64,000 nucleotides of DNA from Panicum virgatum (Eukaryota; Streptophyta; Magnoliopsida; Poales; Poaceae), in the NCBI RefSeq assembly GCF_016808335.1, contig NC_053141.1, forward strand, positions 26,464,261-26,528,260, read 5' to 3'. Position numbers and translations under genes: made by a program. The notes under the pieces were generated by a model. The model was not told the origin of the DNA, did no database searches, and worked only from the letters and a program-made list of their open reading frames with translations. Of this stretch, positions 21,031-33,342 are shown piece after piece (the stretch's first letter is position 1; the number at the start of each line of letters is the position of its first letter).

Positions 21031-22472
21031 TGTTGGTGCTCCTTAAGTACCCCCTTTTATCCCTTGTTTATCCTTGATAATGGCATGAATTTAATATCAA
21101 AATCACTAACCGTCCTAACCCCGGCCTAATTATTGGTCATTTTCACACTTGCACATATATTTTGGAGGAACTACATTTTTGTAGGTTTTTGGCCTATTTT
21201 AGAGCATGAAATGACGAGGCCCGTGATCGAGCACTAACACGGAGAAAGACAAAGGCCAAAGCCCAAAGGAAGGACCAAAGCCCATGTTGATTCGAAGCCC
21301 ATTCCTGCACATCCATCCTCCAAGAGAGCCCAAAGGACCAAGCCCACAAAGATGAGATCAAGATACTTCGGGATTAAGCAAAGCAAATGAAGATTTAAGG
21401 TAGGATTCCCTATCCTATCCTTTCCCCGAAGATATCTCCAAGATAACGACATCCAAAGGGGTGCAATTGTGAAGGACATAAACTCTACAAGATGCGAGGA
21501 GTCTACACGCGAAAGATGAAACCGAGGCGAGCCCGAAAGAGGGTAGGCCGGCCGGCCTACCCCATTTCTGAGGCGGTTCGGCCTCCCCTTCGACCGGTGG
21601 CTTCCTCGGCTTATAAATAGCTCTCACCTTATTCAACTCGCAGCATCCATCCACCCAGAACTCGACGAAAACCTAGGGCCAAGACCAGAGGGAGACGACG
21701 GCCGCCTCAAGTCTTCGAAGTTGTCTAGGAGATGGCTTAGGCCGCCCATAGCCGCCATGGCCTCCCTGCGTGGTTGTGCCATGGTGGAGTTCATGAGCTA
21801 GTTGGAGTCGTCAATGGTATGTACTCGGTGGTGACGATCCAAACGAATCTATTATGCGAGTAATGATAATCATGTCTTCCGAATCTATTAGCGATCATGT
21901 CTCTCCTTTTTTATTTCGTTCTTGCCTTGGGTGGGTTTATTCCTAGATCTATTCTCGAGATAGATTGCATGGGGTGTTCTTGTAGCTATGGTGGCTAGGA
22001 GTTCATACCTGATCTACCCAAGGGGGTTCGACACGTCTAGCGTGCTTCTGGGTGCTTTTGTGCAAAGGGAGTGTCGTGACAGGGCATGGCCTGAGTAGGG
22101 GGATTCCCGAGGGCTTGGATTGGAGGTTTTGATTTAAAGATGCCATTGATTGAGATGCATGATTTATTTGCTCGTTAGCTTGAACTACAACTAGATGACA
22201 ATAGGCCTAGTCATGTCTTTGGTTTTGCTATGGTTACACCTATGTTCATGGATGAGATCAACCTTTACACAACACTCATATCTATTAAAGGTTACTCTAT
22301 ATGTGCAATTCATGCTTCATGTTAGGATAGATCCATTAGATTAGATGGAAAACCTTGGGCAGTTCTTTGTCGATCCACGGATTGATAAACCTTGGGGGAA
22401 TACTCTAAGGGAAAAGCTACACGATTCCGTGCGCTTGCGGTACATAAATTGGGGCGCTAAGGAGCGTCAATA
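21031..22472 (+). repeat. 5' LTR of the nested element
   Basis: It is 1442 bp, with a TATA box CTTATAAATAGC at about 21610. It lacks a 24-bp GC-rich segment found in the other LTR near 29400 (a repeat of GGCCGGCC type). Otherwise the pair is about 97-98 percent alike by eye. Confidence 0.9.
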
Positions 22473-22480
22473 AGCTTTTC

Positions 22481-22498
22481 TGGTGCCGTTGCCGGGGA
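22481..22498 (+). other. Primer-binding site, tRNA-Asp type
   Basis: TGGTGCCGTTGCCGGGGA lies 8 nt after the LTR end. It differs by one base from TGGCGCCGTTGCCGGGGA, the usual complement of the plant tRNA-Asp 3' end. Confidence 0.75.
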
Positions 22499-23026
22499 TC
22501 GGCAACTCAAACCCTAGGGCGATCTATCTAGTTTTTTGGACTAACCCTAATTTTTATTATAGCATGTACCCTTGTTTTCTTGTTTGTGTCCTTGAAAGCA
22601 GGTGGAAAAAGCTAGACACCAAATTTGGACTTTGAGAAGTCCATAATCCACTTCAACAAATTTCAACAATCGGCAACAAGATGATCGAGGAGCCTCGACA
22701 TGGAACATCGACAACGTCCACATCGACATGACGACAACAACATTAAGATTCGCTCTTTAGTGGTAGGTGCTAACTTTTATTAGTGGCCCAGCATCCGCTA
22801 TCGAGTCCCCACTCCCCAAAGCAAAAGATGATAAATAAGGTACGCCGCCGTGTCAATTAATTTTAAAGACTAATGTTTTTGGGAAGAATTGTTTGTTCAA
22901 GCATTAGGTATGAAGCATGCCCGCGAAGAAAATTGTGCGATCATCATCATCTATGAAGTGTTACTGTTGTGATGATTTTTTCATCCAAGATTAGAGAAGT
23001 ACCATGAGCAAATAATAGATTATTTT

Positions 23027-26000
23027 GAATCTCCATCAAGTCTTCTTTACAACGCATCAAGAACCGTCAACTTTTGAGATCGGTGTGAAGAGTTATGGTA
23101 AAATCTTTCAACGCTGCGCGTTCTGAAATCCCTCTGGACAGACTGCAGCGCCGTAATAAAACAAGCATAACTTCTTTATCCGTAGTCCAATTGGGGCGAA
23201 TGACCACTTGTTGAAAATATAATTTGATGTAACTTGCAATAGAGCAGAAGTTTGGTACATGTTATACACTGGATGAAGGGGAATTCAATGAGGACAGAGG
23301 CAGTAGCAACCGACGAAGAAGGTGATGACGATGTCAAAGGATGATTGGAAGGCTGTGTACCCAAAAGATGATGATTTGAAGTTGACCAAATCTAGAGGCA
23401 ACAAGATTAGAAGAACCACGACACCACCTATCTTCTCCAGTGGGATGCTCGATATACTTCTAATCGAGTGATGCTATCAAGGAAGGAAACCGTTCGGATC
23501 ATCAACACGAAGCACAGGAGCATCTTCCAATCCCGACACCTTGGGTAGAGCAAGAACAATGGAGAAGACAAATCATTTAAGCCGTGATATTTGCTAGTAA
23601 TCAATGGTGATGACCTTGAAGCCTAGGGATGCACGACACTACGTTCCAAAGACCACATGATCGAGATCATTGACATCTTCGGATGAATTCACAAGAAGAT
23701 ATTGTTCTCATCAATGTACAGCTCGACCTCAGAAGCAAATAGCATCATATTTTTGGATATTCAAAATCTCCACGAAGTTCCCATTCCAACAAATCAAGAA
23801 CCAAGTCAATCGGAGATTCCTACAAGCGGGTATGGCCAAAACATTGAAGGTTGAGCACTCTGAAAATTTCTGGACAGCACGCAGCGCCAAAAGTGAAACG
23901 GACATAACTCACTTGTTTGGACTCGGTTTAAGATGAATGACCACTCTTTGGAAAGGTAATTTCATAAAAATTTCAATAGATCTATATTTTGGTATATGTT
24001 CTGTTGAGTATACAGGAGATATTCCACAAAGAAGAGGCAGGAGCAACGAGATGAGAACAAGATAGAGAAGATGATGATGACAATAATGAAGGGGAGCTTG
24101 GGCGATGCTTTCATCAAGCGTACATGATAAAATTCAGAGGCTTGGAGCAGAGGAAGAACCCCAATGACATTGGCAAATGAAGGCACAAGTGGTCGACCTT
24201 CGACAAATGAAGATGTTGCAAACAAACCACGACGGATTACAAGAGCACAACATTCAACACATGGAGACGTGAGAAGCAAACCACGACGGACCACGAAGAA
24301 TGCATCAAGATGACATCTCGCACAAAGCACCATGACACCAATGAGTATGAAAAAGCTCCGAGGCCAAGGTATACATTGAATTCTCAAGCTTCTATTGGTT
24401 TTGTTGATAATCTTTAAAAATCTCATGTTCGAACCGATAGTTGGAATGAAAGTTTAAATTCTATGCCTTGTCCTTTTCATGATGATAGGCTAGAGTTTCT
24501 TGAGAATGTTGATTTCATGCTTAAAGAACCTCTGCCTAATAATGAGCTCTGCGCTATGCAAGAAACACATGCTGTATTTAATTACACCATGCCTTGTTGA
24601 TGAAATTTAATTGAGGATGTGATTATGTTGCATATGTTTACAAATAATTGCAAATCTCGATCTTGCTTTGCGCTTGGTCAAGCTCATGACCCTAAAATAG
24701 CACATGTCGGGAGAAGCCCCGAATTTCACTAACCATGCAGGACATGAAACTCAAAAGATGAGGAGGAAAACATCTTCAAGTTTCAAGAACGGACGTCGCT
24801 AAGCCTCATCAATTTTGTGCACAAGTCCTGAGATTTAAAATGCAAGAAAGTTGAATGTTCAGGATCTCCATCAAGTCCTCGGTTCGACGCATCCATGATC
24901 GATACAATTGAAGACCCACGGGAGGAGCTATGTCTCAAACATCGGAGATGCACGTGCTGAAATCAGCACGGGACAGATTGCAGCGACGAGGAAAAGGGGG
25001 CATAACTCCCTCGATTGGAATGCGTTTTGGGCAAATGAAGACTTGTTGGAAAGAAGATTTCATGCACCTTGCATTGGATCAATTGGTTGGTGCAACTCCC
25101 AATCTAGACATATAGGAAAATCCGTGAAAAGAAAAGTAGCGACGAAGGACAACAAAGAAGGAGGTGACGATGATGTGAGAGACGATTGGGCAAGTTTTCC
25201 ATTAAGCATGATTGATCATGTCCAACATGGGAAGTGGAATAAGAGCTGCATGGAACACCTTCACCTCTTGCATGAAGGACCATGGCTTCGCATCAATTTG
25301 AAGGTAAGAAAGTCGATCTCTATGACTTCAAATAAAGTGCTTTGCGGGAGGCAACCCGATCTTTTATTTTATATATATTAATATGACCGTCTACATTGCA
25401 CTCTTTAATCGGAATATCAAGTAACATTGTACCATTGCTCTAACAAAAACCACAACTTCATGGTGTTCATTCTAAATGTTATTGAGGAAGCACTTTGTTA
25501 TTTGATCTTGGGAAGCTTGTAGACCTTTTTTTGTGCCTATTAGTGTTTAGAGACTTTTTATTTGTGTCCTTTTAGAGGGAAATATGAAATGTTGCACCAC
25601 CCTTTGATTCTAAACTTGTGGCTAGTTAACTTAGGCTAACTTTTTGTTTTGTTTTAGACCACCTCATCATGTCATATCAATTTGTTCACCCACCCCGTGT
25701 TGCATTGCATACCATGTTGTTTGTCTCACCCTTGCATTGCATTGCACATTGCATTAAAAAAAACTTTTTCTAAAAACATTAACTAGCCTCGCTTTTGAGA
25801 TCCTAAAACCCTTAGGAAAACCACTCATGGAGCAATCCTAAAAACCATAGGTTATGTTTTTCTTTCAAAAAAAAATCCTACTTTTGTTTCTCTCTAGTTT
25901 TTTAAAAAAAACCACCTTAGATAGAATTTCTATACCCAACACTCTCTCTTCAAAATTTTTGTTTTAAACCAAAAAAATATAGGAAACCCAAAAACCTACT

Positions 26001-26710
26001 TCAAAAACCTTGTTAGCTCGGTTGCTTGGTCCTTTTCGATAAATAACCTTTTCATTGACAAAAGCCTCACTTCTTATGAAGTGTCGCGAAGGCTTTTTGT
26101 CACTCTTAGCAATTGTTTTTGAATAAGCTAGTTGCAGAACGACATCGAAAGGTCCTTTCAACCTTGCTAACACTTGTTTTTGCTAACTTTGCATTTGCAC
26201 TTTGCATCCATTCCATTGTTCATGCCACAAGTTGAGTCTAGGGATGCTTGGTTTGTTGGCTTTTGTCTCTACTCCCGACCGTCACCCCGGGGGTAGTGTG
26301 TGCACTTGATTGTTTTGCAGGCATGACAGAGCGTTCCCATGAATTCGTGATCAAAGAAGAAATCAAATTCATCAACATCTCCAAAGTTCGAGAGCAAGCC
26401 ATGCTGTTTTCATCAAATTTTGCACATGGACAGAGACGTACAAGGAAGAAAAAGTTGATATTCAGAAGCTCTATGAAATTTCCGTTCCAATGCATCCAAG
26501 ATCAATGAATTTGAAGACCCGTACAAGGAGATATGGCAAGAACATTGAACGTTGCGCGTTCTGAAATTCATCGGGACAGATTGCAGCGCTGGGACGAAAT
26601 GGATATAACTCTCTTGTTCGGAATCAATTTTGGGCGAATGAGGACTCGTCGGAAAGGAAAATTCGTGCACTTTGCAATGGAGCAATGTTTCAGTACATGT
26701 TCTGTTTTGA
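23027..26710 (+). repeat. Four diverged copies of a roughly 250-bp internal repeat
   Basis: The copies are at about 23027-23275, 23763-24011, 24861-25100 and 26462-26710. Shared landmarks in order are CTCCATCAAG, an AACATTGAACGTTGCGC-like stretch, GACAGATTGCAGCGC, CATAACTC..TTGTT, GGGCGAATGACCACT, GGAAAG..ATTTCATG and TTTGGTACATGTTCTG. All are in direct orientation at unequal spacing inside the nested element. None reads as a protein across copies. Confidence 0.7.
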
Positions 26711-28064
26711 AAATTGAAAGAAAAATTTGTGAAGATGAGGCAGCAATGGGACAACGAGGAATTGAAGGAGGCGACGAAGATGTGAAGCAATTATTGGGAC
26801 CATGACTTAGTACAAGAAGAAGTTGAAGGAAATTGAGGCAACAAAGGTGAAGATACATTGAAGATGACATTCATACACATGAGGGAAGGACTTCAAGAAT
26901 TGCAAGATGGTCCATCTTCTCCTTCCACGCCTAGCATCATGCTAAGCATGGGAGAGGATTTCGTGGACAAGGAAGAAAGATCTCATGGAGTAAGATAATC
27001 ACAGTTGCCACAAGATGCTCATGATTCTTCTTCCATGCTTAGCACAATGCTTAAGTATGGGGGAGGCCGCGCTACACTTCATTACGAGCATCGAGAAGGA
27101 TGGTAATTCTTCCTCAACTCTCTCTTTTTCTAAATGCTTGTACATATATGCCTTCAACCATAGATGCAACCTTTGTATATCTCTCCCTATAATAACATGG
27201 CTACTAGGAGTACAACCTAGATTTGTTTTTGTTTTCAATGAATGATAACCACCATCACTTTGTGCTCACCACATTGATACATTTTGGCAATGCCTTATGC
27301 TTATGGAAAATGATGAAAGTTGCTGCTTTGTTTTACCTACGCTATGTTGTATATGACTTGACCATTTGCTCTCAATTAAATGGAATTAAAATGATTAAAT
27401 ACCGGTTCTATTATTTGTGGAGGTTAAATGACTAAATTCTAGACCCACATATTCTATGTTGCTCTTTGATTTAAGTCTACCGATGACCTTACACCTTGTG
27501 TTGTTTAATTTGAAAACTTAATTCCAATGCTATCTACATTTGTGAATCTCTTGCAAAGTTCTACCTACCAAAGCCTATACATACATATTCTATCATGATG
27601 AAACCTTTAGATTACAAACTTATATTTTGATGAGTTGGATTAAGATTGATTTCTTTGGTATGAGACTAAGAAGCTGGTCATTCCGTTTTTTTTTGTGTAA
27701 CCTTCTTTCTGCTAGCCTATTTATCCATGCATTGTGAGTTTCTACTTCGGGAATTTTGCAAACCTCGCTGGATATCCACCCTAAATCAAAAATATCTTTT
27801 TGTGATTACCTCCTTGACCACAACCCAATTTGAGTATGGATTATCATTTCGACGGAATCAAGAGAATCAAGGGCACCATATAAAGAAAAGTTTTGGGAGA
27901 CAAGGCTCCCCGGAGATTCAAGAGGTTCTACAAAGAAGAAGGTGAATTTGAGATACTTACTCTAGCTAGTTGGTTCTCCCACTATTCATACTCGAGGACG
28001 AGCATTCGTTCAAGCATGGGGGGATGGCTGGGTAAGTATTCTATGTTATCAAAAGTTCTAAGGA

Positions 28065-28155
28065 GCAAAAAGAAAGAAAAAAAAGAAAGAAAGAGAAAAT
28101 GAAAAAAGGAGAAAAGAAAAGAAAAATGAAAGAGAAAAAAGAGAAGAATAAAATG
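28065..28155 (+). repeat. Purine-rich low-complexity tract
   Basis: The tract is almost pure A and G (repeats of AAAGAAAG and GAAAAGAAAAG). It lies inside the nested element about 720 bp before its 3' LTR. Confidence 0.8.
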
Positions 28156-28877
28156 CTCCTTAGTTCTTTTTGGCTTCATTAATTTTCCAAGTTACTTTGA
28201 AGAATTATTCCATACTCAAATCTTCCAACCATGTGCAATCCGATAACGAGAACTTCATTTGTGTCTCGGGATCATCCATTTGCCACTTGCACATGTCCAC
28301 CTATCTAAATGTGTGTGTTTCATCTTTCTCCCTCTCCAACATTATTCTCCAATGGCCTTTTTGACTAGTCTCGGTAATTCCATTAGATCTCTCTCTTAGT
28401 TTGATAATATTTCAAGTATAATGTTTTGCTAGAATTGTTTTTACCTACCAAGCTCCACATAAGCCTTCCACTTTTATATATGAGTAGAATAGGTTGAAGA
28501 CAATCTAATGTAGGCTTGAGCGACTTGATGAGATGAGTGTTTCCATGATCTTTTGCAAGAGAACCTCACTTACGTTTGATATGCATTCTTTTGAAAACTC
28601 TTCACGATAAAACAAGGTAAAGGTTTGAAGTTTGCTTAAGTTTGAGAGCATTGCATTTATTTATTATTGTGGCTTGCTCTTTAATTGCTAGTCTATCTTC
28701 CATAATGAAAAAGTAGCCGGTCACAACATGAACTTAAATGCTAAATACTTGAGAGAGCAATATGTCTTGTTATGTATGACTAAGTGCAGAGAGGACATTG
28801 AGGAGCAACGCTGATTTCTTTATAAGCAAAGCTCCTGGACTTACTCGAGGATGAGCAAGGTTTAAGCATGGGGCGAA

Positions 28878-30341
28878 TGTTGGCGCTCCTTAAGTACCCC
28901 TTTTATCCCTTGTTTATCCTTGATAATGGCATGAATTTAATATCAAAATCACTAACCGTCCTAACCCCGGCCTAATTATTGGTCATTTTCACACTTACAC
29001 ATATATTTTGGAGGATCTTCGTTTTTGCAGGTTTTTGGCCTATTTTGGAGCATGAAATGACGAGGCCCGTTATCGAGCGCTAACACGGAGAAAGGCGAAG
29101 GCCAAAGCCCAAAGGAAGGACCAAAGCCCATGTTGATTCGAAGCCCATTCATGCACATCCATCCTCCAAGAGAGCCCAAAGGACCAAGCCCACAAAGATG
29201 AGATCAAGATATTTCGGGATTAAGCAAAGCAAATGAAGATTTAAGGAAGGATTCCCTATCCTATCCTTTCCCCGAAGATATCTCCAAGATAACGACATCC
29301 AAAGGGGTGCAATCGTGAAGGACATAAACTCTAGAAGATGCGAGGAGTCTACACGCGAAAGATGAGACTGAGGCGAGCCCGAAAGAGGGTAGGCCGGCCG
29401 GCCTAGGCCCATGGGGCCGGCCAGCCTAGCCTATTTCCGAGGCGGTTCGGCCTCCCCTTCGACCGGTGGCTTCCTCGGCTTATAAATAGCTCGCACCTTA
29501 TTCAACTCGCAGCATCCATCCACCCAGAACTCGACAAAAACCTAGGGCCAAGACCGGAGGGAGACGACGGCTGCCGCAAGTCTTCGAAGTTGTCTAGGAG
29601 ATGGCTTAGGCCGCCCCTAGCCGCCATGGCCTCCCTGCGTGGTTGTGCCATGGTGGAGTTCATGAGCTAGTTGGAGTCGTCAATGGTATGTACTCGGTGG
29701 TGACGATCCAAACGAATCTATTATGTGAGTAATGATAATCATGTCTTCCGAATCTATTAGCGATCATGTCTCTCCTTTTTTGATTTCGTTCTTGCCTTGG
29801 GTGCGCTTATTCCTAGATCTATTCTCGAGATAGATTGCATGGGGTGTTCTTGTAGCTATGGTGGCTAGGAGTTCATACCTGATCTACCCAAGGGGGGTTG
29901 ACACGTCTAGCATGCTTCAGGGTGCTTTTGTCCAAAGGGAGTGTCGTGACAGGGCATGGCCTGAGTAGGGGGGTTCCCGAGGGGTTGGATTGGAGGTTTT
30001 GATTTAAAGATGCCATTGATTGAGATGCATGATTTATTTGCTCGTTAGCTTGAACTACAACTAGATGACAATAGGCCTAGTCATGTCTTTGGTTTTGCTA
30101 TGGTTACGCCTATGTTCATGGATGAGATCAACCTTTACACAACACTCATATCTATTAAAGGTTACTCTATATGTGCAATTCATTCTTCATGTTAGGATAG
30201 ATCCGTTAGATTAGATGGAAAACCTTGGGTAGTTCTTTGTCGATCCACAGATTGATAAACCTTGGGGGAATACTCTAAGGGAAAAGCTACATGATTCTGT
30301 GCGCTTGCGGTACATAAATTAGGCGCTAAGAAGTGTCAACA
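28878..30341 (+). repeat. 3' LTR of the nested element
   Basis: It is 1464 bp, TGTTGGCGCTCC to GTCAACA, and keeps the canonical TG...CA ends. The excess over the 5' LTR is mostly one GC-rich indel near 29400. Confidence 0.9.
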
Positions 30342-32121
30342 GATATCCGATATCAACCTGCAAAAGCAGTCAAGGGACAGGCACTGGCGGATCTCATTGC
30401 AGACAGGGTCAACAAGGACGTGGCCGCACTTTTTATACGTGCTTGGGCTATGTTTTTCGACGGATCGGCATGTGATGATGGGTGCGGCGTGGGAATTCTT
30501 TTGGTATCGCCTCGAGGGACGACTTATTCCTTTTCCATTAGGGTGACTACTCCATGCACCAATAATTTAGTAGAGTATGAGGCCGTTCGCAAGGGGATGG
30601 AATTACTCCTGGAAGCTGGCGCAGAAGGGGTGGAAATATTTGGGGATTCGAAACTGGTGATTTCTCAGCTCACGGAAGAATATAGATGTGAGAGTGAGGC
30701 TCTTTTTCCGATATGGATGCAGTGCCGTGAGTTGATGTCACAATTCAGGTACATTAATTTCCACTGGATATGCAGGACTTTGAACAATGAAGCCAATGAC
30801 TTGGCACAGATGACTTCCGGATACAAGGAAACAGCCGATGGGGTCGATGTAGAGGTTCAGTTTCTAGAACCTGGAGATTGGAGAGCCGATATCTTCAATT
30901 ATTTGAAGGATTTGGCTCGGGGGGCACCCAGAAGGATAAGACTCAAAGCTATGAAGTATATTCTGATAGGGGACGATATGTTCTACAATACTTTGGAAGG
31001 ACTGCTGCTTAAATGTCTGGGGCCTTCGGAGTTGAATCGGCTTTTGCATGAGGTTCATGAGGGAGCCTGTGGTACTCATTAATCGGCCCATAAGATGAAG
31101 TGGCTGATTAGGCGATCGGGATATTACTGGCCTACCATGCTTGAGGACTGCTTTAAATATTACAAGGGATATCAGGCATGTCAGAGATTCGGCAAGATTC
31201 AGATGGTGCCGGTATCAGTAATGAATCCTATCATTAAGCCATGGCCGTTCAGGGGTTGGGCCATGGATATGATTGGCCAGATCAACCCGCCATCCAGCAA
31301 AGGTCACCAATGGGTGTTGGCTGTCATGGATTATTTCACGAAATGGGTGGAGGCGGTACCCATGAGGTCGGTGGCATCAAAAGATGTGATTAGTTTCGTT
31401 AAAGAGCACATCATTCATAGGTTCGGGATTCCCCAGACCATTACGACCGATGGAGGATCGGTCTTTATATCGGAGGAATTTAGGAAGTTCACCGATGACA
31501 TGGGGTTCAAGCTGATCAGATCATTCCCATATTATGCCCAGGCTAATGCACAGGCTAAAGCATCCAACCAGAGCCTTATCAAGCTAATCAAAAGGAAGAT
31601 CGATGAATATCCTAGGCGCTGGCATGAGGTGTTGTCAGAGGCTTTGTGGGCATATTGTATTTCATGTCACGGATCCATCAAGACGTCACCATACCATCTG
31701 GTCTACGGTCAAGACGCTATGTTGCCATGGGAGATCACAGCCGGATCGAGGCGTGTTGAGTTCCAGAATGATCTGTCGGCTGAGAAGTATGCAGCCTTGA
31801 TGAGCGACAATGTGGAGGATCTCACAGAGCTAAGACTTTGATCACTTGAGAAGAAAGGAAAACAAGGCTAAAGTCGCTCGTGCATACAACAAAAAGGTCA
31901 AGCCAAAAAATTTCCACGTTGGAGACCTGGTTTGGGAGGCAGTGCTACCATTGGGAACTAAAGATAGGAAGTATGGTAAATAGTCTCCAACTTGGCATGG
32001 GCCGTACAAGATTGATCAGGTCCTGCCTGGAAATGCGTACATGCTTGAAGAATTAGACGGTGTCAAGTTTCTTGTAGCCATCAATGGCCAACACCTCAAG
32101 AAATATTTCCCGAGCATGTGA
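30342..32121 (+). pseudogene. Second RNase H (aRNH) and integrase of the outer Tat element
   Basis: The coding region resumes after the nested element with DIRYQPAKAVKGQALADLIA. The second RNase H reads AWAMFFDGSACDDGCGVGIL, NNLVEYEAVRKGMELL and IFGDSKLVISQL, with its D, E and D residues present. The integrase zinc-binding region follows (LLHEVHEGACGTH, a TAA at 31080, then SGYYWPTMLEDC and YYKGYQACQRFGK). The catalytic core is WAMDMIGQINPPSSKGHQWV, TDGGSVFISEEFRKF and QANAQAKASNQ, where the expected E of the last motif is not obvious (NGQAEAxN became NAQAKASN). More stops follow after 31840. A Tat-lineage call rests on the paired RNase H domains. Confidence 0.9.
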
Positions 32122-32194
32122 GAAGGTGAATAACAAGAACCGATGAAATCCATCTGGCTGTATTATAAAAGGCCAACACATTGAGTTGAAATCC

Positions 32195-32330
32195 ATTGCC
32201 TCCAGGAACAGTGTGGGGAGCTGATATGTTGCCATCGCCTCAAGGGACAGTGAGGAAAGCCGATGCGTTGCCATCACCTCCAGGAACAGTAACATTAAGG
32301 AAAGCCGATGTGTTGCCATCACCTCCGGCA
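32195..32330 (+). repeat. Short tandem repeats near the 3' end of the outer Tat element
   Basis: About four imperfect units of the type GATG.GTTGCCATC.CCTCCAGGAACAGT follow the integrase, with units of roughly 33-48 bp. They lie in the untranslated stretch before the 3' LTR. Confidence 0.65.
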
Positions 32331-33301
32331 TATAAAAAAAGAGCAGGATCTATTCTATCGACCAATTATTCAGAGCATCGGGAAGCTACAGGAGATCACC
32401 AACAAATTGCCGATGCCGCCAACACTGCTGATACCGGTATGACGAGCAAACTTTATTTCTTACTGCAAAATACTTGGGAATTTTGAATTTAAATATCTTA
32501 GCTCCTCAGTGATATGCTAAATTCCTACCAGAGCCATATATACACATTTAAAACCTTTATACATATGCTGCTTGTGTTTGCATTGAGCATTGTCAAATTC
32601 TTTGTGATCCTTGTGATATTCGCGTCATATTTTTAAGATCAAGATCATGCTCATATGCTGACTTCTACACTGGAAGTTACGCAAGTATATGCCTTCCAGC
32701 CATAAAAATGCTCCATTCCTTTTTTGACAGAACTCTTTATATTCATCATGTAGAAAGATTTGGGCTATGTAAAAAAAGAAGAAAAAAATATAAATGTTCG
32801 TGCCCCAAAAATAATGAGAAGAAAAAAAAGAAGAAATAAAAATGAAAGACAGCTCATATCTCAGCAAAAGATAAAAGGGAGAGTTCTACAAAAGGGGATG
32901 CGAGTTCCAGACACAAAAATTCCACACACATGCACATCTTGATCTAATTGTATGACTTGCTTTCTCTATTGGATGTGGTCTTTGACTTTGCAACATGTGC
33001 GGCCCGAGTATGCTACCTCTTCATTCCCTACCCTGAACTCCACAAAAAGCCATACTAGAGATAGGCAGAAAGGAGGCAATATAATGCTTTGGTGAGGAAT
33101 CATACACATTGAGCGATTTGAGAGAATCATTTGAGGAGTGAAGTTATTTTCTGTTCAAAAGATCCAAGTTATTTAGCAAGAGGAGTAAAGTCGAATCGTT
33201 TCTTTGCGTCGGCTATCAGTAAAGCATCAGCTATCAGAAGAGCAGCATCAGAAGAGCCGAGGCGCTGAGTCCATCATGTAGATTGAGGCGTCGACTATAC
33301 A

Positions 33302-33331
33302 AAGTTTCAAAGCATTCATACTTTGAAACTT
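33302..33331. repeat. Perfect 11-bp hairpin next to the polypurine tract
   Basis: AAGTTTCAAAG, an 8-nt loop CATTCATA and CTTTGAAACTT form a perfect stem. It runs straight into the polypurine tract (TTGGGGGGGCA), which ends at the 3' LTR start. Confidence 0.75.
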
Positions 33332-33342
33332 GGGGGGGCATG

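Larger units (their letters stand above)
21031..30341 (+). mobile_element. Nested LTR retrotransposon without recognised coding region (9.3 kb)
   Basis: The LTRs are at 21031-22472 and 28878-30341, starting TGTTGG[T/C]GCTCC and ending GTCAATA or GTCAACA. The target duplication is AATAT (21026-21030) and GATAT (30342-30346). The uncut host reading LSEF|DIRYQ shows the original was GATAT. The primer-binding site TGGTGCCGTTGCCGGGGA (22481-22498) matches the tRNA-Asp type. A purine-rich stretch, AAGCATGGGGCGAATG, precedes the 3' LTR. The 6.4-kb interior has only short open frames and four diverged repeats. It is a non-autonomous Ty3-like element, perhaps Athila-related, and would depend on proteins from a relative. 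Confidence 0.9.

Noticed and set aside
28065..28155. Basic lysine- and glutamate-rich peptide
   Set aside because: It is a translation of a low-complexity purine tract.
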